A stretch of 10,535 nucleotides of DNA from Porticoccaceae bacterium (GTDB lineage Bacteria > Pseudomonadota > Gammaproteobacteria > Pseudomonadales > Porticoccaceae): the NCBI GenBank assembly GCA_019090225.1, contig JAHRWI010000173.1:1-10535 (forward strand), given 5' to 3'. Both the position numbers and the translations under genes were made by a program. The notes under the pieces are model-generated. The model worked only from the letters and a program-made list of their open reading frames with translations, was not told where the DNA came from and made no database searches. Positions 1-5,708 of this stretch are shown here, one piece after another (the first letter of the stretch is position 1; each line of letters opens with the position of its first letter).

Positions 1-658
1 GTGTATGACGTAATATTTCAAAAATGTACGGTGTGAGTACGTAGCGACCGATAATCGCCAGATTGCTGGGCGCATCGGCGGGTTCAGGCTTTTCTACCAT
101 ATCAGTGACAGCAAACAACCCAGGTTCTTCCTCAACCCCAGCAATAACACCAAATTTTGATATGTCTGCTTCATCCACCTCCTGAATGGCAATCACCGAA
201 CAGTTGGTACGTCGATAAATTTCTACCAGCTGCGCCATCACACCCTGATCTTCTGTAATACAGAGATCGTCGGCCAATACCACGCCAAAAGGCTCATTAC
301 CCACCAATAGTTCACCGGTAAGAATGGCATGACCCAGGCCCTTCATCTCTGACTGACGGGTAGTCGAAAATTTTGCGTGCGCAATGACGCTGCGAATACT
401 CGACAAATATTTTTCCTTATCAGTACCCGCTATCTGATGCTCCAGCTCAAAACTGGTATCAAAAAAATCATTGATGGCACGCTTACCGCGCCCGGTTACC
501 AGGCAAATTTCATTGAGACCACCATCGAGGGCCTCTTCGACCCCATACTGCACCAACGGCTTGTTAACTACGGGTAACATTTCCTTGGGCATAGACTTAG
601 TCGCAGGCAAAAACCGCGTGCCATAACCAGCCACCGGGAATAAACACTTTTTGATCAT
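1..658 (-). CDS. galU: UTP--glucose-1-phosphate uridylyltransferase, C-terminus cut by window edge
   Basis: Cytoplasmic enzyme that joins glucose-1-phosphate and UTP to give UDP-glucose, the glucosyl donor and precursor for LPS and exopolysaccharide sugars. The reverse complement reads about 219 residues without a stop; the family is usually about 275-300 residues, so roughly the last quarter lies outside the window. Visible motifs are the nucleotide-binding loop GYGTRFLPATKSMPKEMLP (residues 11-29, with Arg15 and Lys25), KGLGHA at 106-111 (uridine-contact region) and the metal-site stretch VVLADD ending at Asp130-Asp131. The ATG at 658-656 is preceded by AAGGA at about 10 nt and the protein begins MIKKCLFPVAGYG, as in Pseudomonas GalU. 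It is divergent from fabA. Its paralogue in the window, RmlA, uses dTTP instead; the GYGTRFLPATK and QYGVEEA signatures make this GalU. Confidence 0.96.
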   Translation of the reverse strand, partial: MIKKCLFPVAGYGTRFLPATKSMPKEMLPVVNKPLVQYGVEEALDGGLNEICLVTGRGKRAINDFFDTSFELEHQIAGTDKEKYLSSIRSVIAHAKFSTTRQSEMKGLGHAILTGELLVGNEPFGVVLADDLCITEDQGVMAQLVEIYRRTNCSVIAIQEVDEADISKFGVIAGVEEEPGLFAVTDMVEKPEPADAPSNLAIIGRYVLTPYIFEILRHT

Positions 659-951
659 TAATCAGTTCCTTTTATGGTCATCGACCGACTTGAAAAACCG
701 GCTAAATGTACGACCCTGAAATCGCCGCTATGTTATCTGCTTATCCGGCGCAACACAGCCTCTACCCCAAAGACAGCCGCCATTGAATTTACACAGTTAG
801 CCCAACGTCACACGTACAGCGTTGGAATCTGGACTCATCCAAGGTTTGGACTTCTATGGTCAGTAAGCTAAAATGGCGCGTCTTTTTTTGACCCATTTGC
901 GATGACTCTTATCACTGTCGCATCCGATACATCATCCAGCTAGAGGTTCAT
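659..951. promoter_or_regulatory. Divergent galU / fabA intergenic regulatory region
   Basis: 293 bases between the galU and fabA starts. A 65-codon open frame at 674-871 has no Shine-Dalgarno and no recognisable protein character, so I do not call a gene. The fabA-proximal half holds an inverted repeat CCAACG/CGTTGG (802-807 and 820-825, 12-base loop), a CTGG-N5-CCA-type element near 828-844, a sigma70-like promoter (846-874), a seven-T run at about the expected transcription start (883-889) and a small hairpin TGCGA/TCGCA (898-902 and 918-922) in the leader. No clear galU promoter was found on the other strand. Confidence 0.6.
846..874 (+). promoter_or_regulatory. Sigma70-like promoter for fabA-fabB
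   Basis: TTGGAC (846-851) and TAAAAT (869-874) are separated by exactly 17 bases. The -10 matches TATAAT at five of six positions; the -35 is weaker, with only TTG conserved. Transcription would start near 880-882, immediately before or at a run of seven T residues, giving a leader of about 70 nt to the fabA TTG. In E. coli the fabA promoter is activated by FadR bound around -40. The CTGG-containing element at 828-844 sits at the matching place, but its right half fits the FadR consensus poorly. Confidence 0.5.
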
Positions 952-1482
952 TTGACCGACTCAAACGCTCACCAACGTAATAGCTTTGATTACGATGATC
1001 TGATTGCCTGCGCTGAAGGGCGCTTGTTTAACGAAAACAGCGCGCAGCTGCCATCACCGAATATGTTGATGATCGACCGCATCACCCGCATCAGTGCCGA
1101 AGGTGGTGCTAATGGTAAAGGTGAAATTATCGCTGAGATGGATATCAAACCCGATCAATGGTTTTTTGGCTGCCACTTTCCGGGCGACCCGGTGATGCCT
1201 GGCTGCCTGGGCCTGGACGCGCTCTGGCAATTAACCGGTTTCTTCCTGACCTGGAAAGGCAATAATGGCCACGGCAGGGCTCTTGGCTCTGGCGAAGTTA
1301 AATTCTTTGGCCAGGTGCTTCCAAGCGCAAAAAAACTGACCTACAAGCTGGATATTACCCGCGTGATTGAGCGTAAGCTGGTCATGGCCATCGCCGATGG
1401 CGCTGTTTATGTGGACGACCGTGAAATATACACCGCTAAAGGTTTACGCGTCGGCCTGTTTCAGTCAACTGACAATTTCTAG
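952..1482 (+). CDS. fabA: 3-hydroxydecanoyl-[ACP] dehydratase/isomerase
   Basis: Dehydrates 3-hydroxydecanoyl-ACP and isomerises trans-2- to cis-3-decenoyl-ACP, the entry point to unsaturated fatty acids in the anaerobic type II pathway. The protein has 176 residues (E. coli FabA has 172) and a single hot-dog fold. The signature WFFGCHFPGDPVMPGCLGLD spans residues 70-89, with catalytic His75 and Asp89 corresponding to E. coli His70 and Asp84. PNMLMIDR (37-43) and GEVKFFGQVLP are also conserved. The start is a TTG at 952-954, with AGAGG (942-946) five bases upstream; no in-frame ATG fits before the conserved LPSPNMLM block. The rare start could lower translation. fabB follows after 63 bases, as in many Pseudomonas-like genomes, so the pair should be co-transcribed and its ratio sets membrane unsaturation. 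Confidence 0.97.
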   Translation: MTDSNAHQRNSFDYDDLIACAEGRLFNENSAQLPSPNMLMIDRITRISAEGGANGKGEIIAEMDIKPDQWFFGCHFPGDPVMPGCLGLDALWQLTGFFLTWKGNNGHGRALGSGEVKFFGQVLPSAKKLTYKLDITRVIERKLVMAIADGAVYVDDREIYTAKGLRVGLFQSTDNF

Positions 1483-1545
1483 CGGGATTCAGTACAATTC
1501 CAACACAGTCGAAAAGCAAGTAATCAAACACAAAACGAGGTCGAT

Positions 1546-2763
1546 ATGAGACGTGCAGTAATTACTGGTATGGGCGTAGTTTCTTGCCTAGGAAATGACA
1601 CAACCAGTGTACTAGACTCACTCCGTAATGGTCGCTCCGGTGTCAGTGCTAACGAGGCGTATCGAGAAGCCGGTATGAAAAGCCAGATTGCTGGTCAGAT
1701 AGACCTCGACTTTAAAGACTTGATAGACCGTAAACACCTACGTTTTATGAGTGTCGCGGCGGCCTACGGCTATGTCGCCATGCAACAGGCTATCGACGAT
1801 AGCGCCCTGACCCAGGCCGATATCAGTAATCCTCGCACCGGAATTATCATGGGTTCAGGCGGGATTTCCGGTGAAAAATTTGTCGAGTCCATAGACACCT
1901 GCCGCAATAAAGGTGTACGCCGCATGGGTGCCTACCGCGTCACTCAAATTATGAGCAGCACCGTCGCCGCCTGCCTGGCTACACCTTTTCAAATCAAAGG
2001 TCTAAATATCTGTATATCATCTGCCTGCGCTACCAGCGCCCACTGCATTGGCTCAGCCGTCGAGCAGATACAATTAGGTAAGCAGGATATTCTTTTCGCC
2101 GGTGGCGCAGAAGAAGAGCACTGGTCAATGGCCAGTATGTTTGATGCTATGGGTGCCCTCTCAACAAAATATAACGACACCCCTGAAAAAGCCTCACGCC
2201 CTTACGACGTGGATCGCGACGGCTTTGTTATGTCCTGTGGTGGCGGCTGCTTTGTGGTCGAGGAATTGGAGCATGCATTGGCTCGTGGTGCCAAAATTTA
2301 CGCCGAGATTGTCGGCTATGGCGCCACCTCCGACGGTCACGACATGGTCGCTCCTTCGGGCGAAGGTGCTATGCGTTGCATGCAACAGGCCATGGCCACG
2401 GTCGAAGGTGATATCGACTATATCAACACCCATGGTACCAGCACGCCAGTTGGCGACATCGCCGAAATAGGTGCTATTCGCGGCGTCTTTGGCGACAAAG
2501 CACCGCCCATCGGTTCAACCAAATCCTTGTCTGGACACTCTCTCGGTGCCGCTGGTGTTCACGAAGCCATCTACAGCATACTGATGATGGAAAACGATTT
2601 TATTGCCGAATCGATAAACATTGGTAACCTCGACCCCGAAGTTGCCGATATGCCGATTGTGACCAAACGAATAGACGATGTGAAGCTTGAGCGGGTGATG
2701 TCTAACAGCTTTGGTTTTGGTGGTACTAATGCCGCACTGGTACTACAAAAATATCATCAGTAA
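1546..2763 (+). CDS. fabB: 3-oxoacyl-[ACP] synthase I (beta-ketoacyl-ACP synthase)
   Basis: Condenses acyl-ACP with malonyl-ACP. FabB is the condensing enzyme that elongates the cis-3-decenoyl-ACP made by FabA and is therefore needed for unsaturated fatty acids. The 405 residues align end to end with E. coli FabB (406). The thiolase-fold catalytic triad is visible: Cys161 in SSACATSAHCIG, His296 in NTHGTSTPVGD and His331 in SLSGHSLGAAG, with Lys326 beside the last. The C-terminus carries the family's SNSFGFGGTNAALVL. The ATG at 1546 has GAGG (1537-1540) five bases upstream. Several blocks, such as EQIQLGKQDI and FDAMGALSTKYNDTPEKAS, are near-identical to E. coli, which separates it from FabF. 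It is second in the fabA-fabB operon, with cysC converging downstream. Confidence 0.98.
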   Translation: MRRAVITGMGVVSCLGNDTTSVLDSLRNGRSGVSANEAYREAGMKSQIAGQIDLDFKDLIDRKHLRFMSVAAAYGYVAMQQAIDDSALTQADISNPRTGIIMGSGGISGEKFVESIDTCRNKGVRRMGAYRVTQIMSSTVAACLATPFQIKGLNICISSACATSAHCIGSAVEQIQLGKQDILFAGGAEEEHWSMASMFDAMGALSTKYNDTPEKASRPYDVDRDGFVMSCGGGCFVVEELEHALARGAKIYAEIVGYGATSDGHDMVAPSGEGAMRCMQQAMATVEGDIDYINTHGTSTPVGDIAEIGAIRGVFGDKAPPIGSTKSLSGHSLGAAGVHEAIYSILMMENDFIAESINIGNLDPEVADMPIVTKRIDDVKLERVMSNSFGFGGTNAALVLQKYHQ

Positions 2764-2787
2764 AACCATTGCCTATGAGTCAACTGC

Positions 2788-2811
2788 CCCCGGGCATAAA
2801 AGCCACCGGGG
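2788..2811. terminator. Possible weak terminator hairpin between fabB and cysC
   Basis: CCCCGG (2788-2793) can pair with CCGGGG (2806-2811) around a 12-base loop, 24 bases after the fabB stop and within the 127-base gap between convergent genes. Neither strand has a following U-tract, so it is not a canonical intrinsic terminator. It could still slow polymerase or protect mRNA ends. Nothing else stands out in this gap. Confidence 0.25.
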
Positions 2812-2890
2812 CGCAATGCGTGGAAGCTCGAACGACAGCCTGAAAACAAGTTCCGCTCTTGGTCCGAAGGAAACCCCTGGACATCAAGCC

Positions 2891-3484
2891 CTAGATATAC
2901 TGCTTTTCGACCAGATAATTAATCAATTGCTCTGTGCAGGCCTGGATATCATTGGCACCCGTATCGATCACTAACTCCGGGTTCACCGGTGCCTCATAAG
3001 CAGAATCTATTCCGGTGAAGTGAGGGATTTCCCCAGCTCGGGCCTTTTTGTAGAGTCCTTTTGGATCCCTTTCTTCACAGACCTCAAGTGAAGTCGACAT
3101 GTGAACTTCGATAAACTCGTCATCCTCCACCACATTCCTTGCTAGCTGGCGCTCGGTGCAAAAGGGTGAAATAAACGCCGTCATCACAATCAAACCGGCA
3201 TCGACAAACAATTTGGCCGCTTCGCCGATACGTCGAATATTCTCGACGCGATCTTCATCGGTAAAACCCAAATCACCGTTAAGACCCTGTCGGACGTTAT
3301 CTCCATCGAGCAGATAGCAATGATGGCCACGCTCAAAAAGTGCTCGTTCTAGTGTATTAGCAATAGTTGATTTACCCGAGCCACTCAGCCCGGTAAACCA
3401 GATTACGCAGGGCTTTTGGCCTTTTTTTTCCGATCTTTCTTGTTTGCTTACGACAGAATCGTGCCAAGTTAAATTTGTATTCAA
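2891..3484 (-). CDS. cysC: Adenylyl-sulfate (APS) kinase
   Basis: Phosphorylates adenosine 5'-phosphosulfate to PAPS, the donor for sulfite production and for sulfotransferases. The 197 residues match the stand-alone CysC length (E. coli 201). Walker A GLSGSGKS lies at 32-39, LLDGDNVR at 58-65, FISPF at 104-108 with Ser106 at the phospho-serine position, and RDPKGLYKKARAGEI plus FTGIDSAYEAP mark the APS-binding lid. The start is a TTG at 3484-3482 with AGGGAG five bases upstream. No methionine codon follows until residue 101, beyond the Walker A loop, so TTG is the only workable start. It stands alone: no cysD/cysN (ATP sulfurylase) flanks it. It lies 98 bases downstream of ssb on the same strand and could be read from there. 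Its neighbourhood with polysaccharide genes allows, but does not prove, a role in glycan sulfation. Confidence 0.95.
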   Translation of the reverse strand: MNTNLTWHDSVVSKQERSEKKGQKPCVIWFTGLSGSGKSTIANTLERALFERGHHCYLLDGDNVRQGLNGDLGFTDEDRVENIRRIGEAAKLFVDAGLIVMTAFISPFCTERQLARNVVEDDEFIEVHMSTSLEVCEERDPKGLYKKARAGEIPHFTGIDSAYEAPVNPELVIDTGANDIQACTEQLINYLVEKQYI

Positions 3485-3582
3485 AACAACTCCCTGGAAT
3501 ATTTATATTGCGGATTAACCAACGCGAAGAACCTCTGGTTAGTATGAAATATGAGTCGAAGACCGTTAAAAATCGATCAATC

Positions 3583-4071
3583 TTAAAAAGGTATATCGTC
3601 ATCAAAGTTATCAAAACCACCGGGCTGAGCCGCCGCCGGTGGTTCAGTATCGCCCGCAGCAACGGCTCTCGGAGCCTGCTGAGGCGCCGATTGCTGAGCA
3701 GGGGTATAATCACTACCAGCCCCGCTACCGCGACTATCCAGCATCTGCATTTCGTTGGCGACAATCTCTGTGGTATAGCGATCAGCGCCGGTACTTTTAT
3801 CCTGCCACTTACGGGTCCGCAATGAACCTTCGAGATAGACTTTGCTACCTTTGCGTAAATATTCACCGGCGATCTCGGCCAAACGGTTAAAAAACACAAT
3901 CCGGTGCCACTCGGTACGTTCCTGTTGCTGGCCACTTTGCTTGTCTTTCCAGGTCTCGCTCGTCGCAACTGTGATATTGGTCACTGCGCCGCCGGAGGGC
4001 ATGTACCGGGTTTCAGGATCCTGCCCCAGATTACCGACCAAAATTACTTTATTAATACCCCTACTGGCCAT
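3583..4071 (-). CDS. ssb: Single-stranded DNA-binding protein
   Basis: Homotetrameric protein that coats ssDNA during replication, repair and recombination and recruits partners through its C-terminal tip. The 162 residues have the standard layout: an OB-fold at about 1-113 (starts MASRGINKVILVGNLGQDPE), a flexible linker rich in Gln, Ala, Pro and Gly (114-152), and an acidic tail ending DDDIPF. The ssDNA-stacking aromatics Trp41, Trp55, Phe61 and Trp89 correspond to E. coli Trp40, Trp54, Phe60 and Trp88. A strong AGGAGG (plus-strand 4077-4082) lies five bases before the ATG. In many gammaproteobacteria ssb sits beside uvrA and a LexA box; here neither uvrA nor a CTG-N10-CAG box is seen upstream, and an unusual repeat-bearing leader takes that place. 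Confidence 0.97.
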   Translation of the reverse strand: MASRGINKVILVGNLGQDPETRYMPSGGAVTNITVATSETWKDKQSGQQQERTEWHRIVFFNRLAEIAGEYLRKGSKVYLEGSLRTRKWQDKSTGADRYTTEIVANEMQMLDSRGSGAGSDYTPAQQSAPQQAPRAVAAGDTEPPAAAQPGGFDNFDDDIPF

Positions 4072-4110
4072 GTTTTCCTCCTGTCTTTGACTATCACCCT
4101 AACAACATAT

Positions 4111-4167
4111 GTGATGCTGGTTTAAATAAGTGATGTTGGTTTAAATAAATGATGTTGGTTTAAGCTT
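4111..4167. repeat. Three tandem 19-bp repeats upstream of ssb
   Basis: Direct repeats with unit GTGATGTTGGTTTAAATAA: copy 1 at 4111-4129 (one change, C for T at unit position 7), copy 2 at 4130-4148 (perfect) and copy 3 at 4149-4167 (first base A, last four bases GCTT instead of ATAA). The array ends 40 bases before the ssb start codon, on the upstream side of its Shine-Dalgarno. In the ssb sense each unit reads TTATTTAAACCAACATCAC. It may be a multi-site operator or a leader element. The spacing of nearly two helical turns (19 bp) would put protein-binding sites on about the same face of DNA. Confidence 0.85.
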
Positions 4168-4205
4168 CATTTCGTATCAGTCAAACACCGACGCTAATGT
4201 GGGAA

Positions 4206-4221
4206 GTGTAACGCGTTGCAC
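4206..4221. promoter_or_regulatory. Near-perfect 16-bp palindrome, operator-like
   Basis: GTGTAACGCGTTGCAC pairs at seven of eight positions around a central CG, with one T/G mismatch. The size and central CG resemble operators of LacI/PurR-type dimeric repressors, though no such regulator is in the window. It lies 135 bases upstream of the ssb start. Its target and binder are unknown. Confidence 0.35.
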
Positions 4222-4249
4222 ACCTCTAAATCTATCGCGCCAATTTATC

Positions 4250-4429
4250 TCACCGAGACACGAACATTCTCCAGTGAGACTCCACTAGGTGGTCATCACC
4301 ATGGCAACAGAAAAAACGAGGCCAAAAAGCACTACCGCCAACCGCCACCATCGCTCGAGTGCGATTCTGCTCACGGGTAACATCTGTCAGCAGCGCTATG
4401 AGAGCACGAACTTCGGCGGCGTTAAACAT
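4250..4429 (-). CDS. Possible small ORF or frameshifted remnant upstream of ssb (unrecognised)
   Basis: Open frame of 59 codons from an ATG at 4429 (65 from a TTG at 4447). Its first half is helix-like and charged (MFNAAEVRALIALLTDVTRE); its second half is low quality, with clustered Phe, Cys and His. In the +1 frame the same DNA reads a 32-codon ORF (4383-4285) whose last 20 or so residues form a convincing single transmembrane segment, WWRLAVVLFGLVFSVAMVM. One indel would fuse a soluble helix to this membrane anchor, so this may be a decayed or miscalled small membrane protein. A TATAAT in the correct sense lies about 30 bases upstream. Shine-Dalgarno signals are weak for both frames. I recognise no family, and chance open reading is a real alternative. 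Confidence 0.2.
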   Translation of the reverse strand: MFNAAEVRALIALLTDVTREQNRTRAMVAVGGSAFWPRFFCCHGDDHLVESHWRMFVSR

Positions 4430-4455
4430 GATGGTCTGCCAAAACAACAGTCGCC

Positions 4456-4461
4456 ATTATA
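4456..4461 (-). promoter_or_regulatory. Candidate -10 element (TATAAT) reading toward ssb
   Basis: A perfect TATAAT on the minus strand, with CATAGG in the -35 position 17 bases upstream, a poor match. Transcription would begin near 4449 and run through the possible small ORF, the palindrome and the tandem repeats to ssb, giving ssb a leader of almost 400 nt. A closer ssb promoter is not excluded. Confidence 0.3.
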
Positions 4462-4646
4462 CGCGATCAATTAGTAATCCTATGTTATAAAAAGGCGCTT
4501 GTTAAATGAATATCAACATAAATTCTGCAAAAATTGCATCAGGTGAAATGTTAATAATCTATAAGCTGACCAAGTGCGTTATACTGATCAAGGAAAGGAA
4601 TTAAACAGTAAATAGCACGTTGATAGCTGCAGATTGCGCAGTAGGT

Positions 4647-5693
4647 ATGCGGATATTGGAAGACATTAAAAAAAGCTGCAAGGAAACCTCAGGCAGTGAA
4701 TATTTAACTACTGTTGGTAAGGGTAGGGTTTCTAATAATTTGCAGGCGTCAAAGCGTTCATCGCAAAGTAGTTCCGAGCCTAGCGTCGCCGTACTGCTTT
4801 GTACCAAAGATGGCGACCGGTTCCTGGATGAACAAATTAAATCGATCCGCACTCAGGATCACCAAAATATCCGTCTTTTCGCATCAGACGACGGCTCAAC
4901 AGATAACACCAGAAATATTCTGAATACGCACCGTTCATCATGGAGTGAAGGCTCTTTTGCAATCAAACCTGGTCCCCAGGAAGGGTACGCGGCAAATTTT
5001 CTCTCTTTAGTCTGCTGTCATGAAATCGAAGCTGACTATTACGCCTTTGCTGACCAGGACGATATATGGGAAGCAGACAAACTATCGCGAGCAATTTCAA
5101 AATTAGAAGCCTCCCCTCCCAATACGCCCACACTGTATTGCTCCCGCAGAAAATTGATAGAAGAAAATGGCGTTGATATTGGTCAGACACCCCTTTTTCG
5201 AAGACCACCGAGCTTTGAAAACTCGCTCGTACAAAGCCTTAGCGGGGGTAATACCATGGTATTTAATCGCGCGGCTTGCGATATCTTGCGCAAAGCTGGG
5301 CAGCAGCATATAGCCAGTCATGACTGGTGGGCCTACAGCCTGATAACTGGAGCCGGAGGGGTTGTTATATATGACCCTCATTCAAGCACCAGATATCGAC
5401 AACATGAAGACAATATTCTGGGTGCCAGTCCGGGCTGGCGAGCAAGCTGGCTGCGGATCAGGCTCATGTTAGAAGGCCGTTTTAAGAACTGGAATGCGAT
5501 TAACACTTCTGCCTTACAACAAGTTAGAGAGCTCCTCACCCCAGAGAACAAAGTCACTCTTGACAAATATATGGACGCCCGAAGCCGTTGGCTGTTACCA
5601 CGAATTTTAGGTGTCTGGCGCTCCGGGGTTTATCGTCAAACTGTAGTCGGTAACCTTGGGCTTCTCGCCGCTACCTTGCTGAACAAAATTTAA
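4647..5693 (+). CDS. Family 2 glycosyltransferase (rhamnosyltransferase-like)
   Basis: Cytoplasmic or membrane-associated GT-A enzyme that transfers a sugar from a nucleotide donor in polysaccharide or O-antigen assembly. Visible features: the first strand SVAVLLCTKDGDRFLDEQI; FASDDGSTDNT (donor-binding Asp pair); the metal-binding FADQDDIWEADKL; SGGNTMVFN; an HDWW acceptor/catalytic block; and a TRYRQHEDN motif typical of rhamnosyltransferase-like GT2 proteins. No transmembrane helix is evident. Being directly before rmlBDAC suggests dTDP-L-rhamnose as donor, which is inference. The start is uncertain: a TTG at 4620 gives 357 residues but sits 20 bases after AGGAAAGGA; the ATG at 4647 gives 348; TTGs at 4656 and 4740 are also in frame. 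The Ser/Lys-rich residues before SVAVLL are not part of the fold. rmlB follows after 15 bases. Confidence 0.85.
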   Translation: MRILEDIKKSCKETSGSEYLTTVGKGRVSNNLQASKRSSQSSSEPSVAVLLCTKDGDRFLDEQIKSIRTQDHQNIRLFASDDGSTDNTRNILNTHRSSWSEGSFAIKPGPQEGYAANFLSLVCCHEIEADYYAFADQDDIWEADKLSRAISKLEASPPNTPTLYCSRRKLIEENGVDIGQTPLFRRPPSFENSLVQSLSGGNTMVFNRAACDILRKAGQQHIASHDWWAYSLITGAGGVVIYDPHSSTRYRQHEDNILGASPGWRASWLRIRLMLEGRFKNWNAINTSALQQVRELLTPENKVTLDKYMDARSRWLLPRILGVWRSGVYRQTVVGNLGLLAATLLNKI

Positions 5694-5708
5694 AAGTAGG
5701 GCTTACGA

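Larger units (their letters stand above)
4072..4619. other. Gene-poor region between ssb and the polysaccharide operon
   Basis: 548 bases without a confident gene. From ssb outward it holds the ssb Shine-Dalgarno, the 19-bp tandem repeats, TTGACT in the minus sense (4184-4179, a good -35 with no convincing -10 at the right distance), a 16-bp palindrome (4206-4221), two overlapping small minus-strand frames (4250-4447), TATAAT in the minus sense (4461-4456), and an AT-rich stretch (about 4462-4620) that should contain the glycosyltransferase operon promoter. TATACT at 4580-4585 is a candidate -10 for that operon, but no good -35 is placed before it. No ops/JUMPstart element was recognised. Confidence 0.6.

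Noticed and set aside
377..577. 66-codon plus-strand open frame
   Set aside because: Lies antisense inside galU; composition is explained by the galU codons.
674..871. 65-codon plus-strand open frame in the galU-fabA intergenic region
   Set aside because: No Shine-Dalgarno, no family resemblance, and it runs through the fabA promoter elements.
2194..2433. Minus-strand frame of 79 codons
   Set aside because: Antisense shadow of the well-supported fabB gene.
3372..3968. 198-codon minus-strand frame spanning cysC and ssb
   Set aside because: Overlaps two clearly coding genes in another frame; highly basic, Arg-rich sequence without domain character.
4072..4260. LexA (SOS) box upstream of ssb
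   Set aside because: No CTG-N10-CAG palindrome of the gammaproteobacterial type was found.
4462..4646. ops/JUMPstart element for RfaH before the polysaccharide operon
   Set aside because: No match to the GGCGGTAG core in this region.
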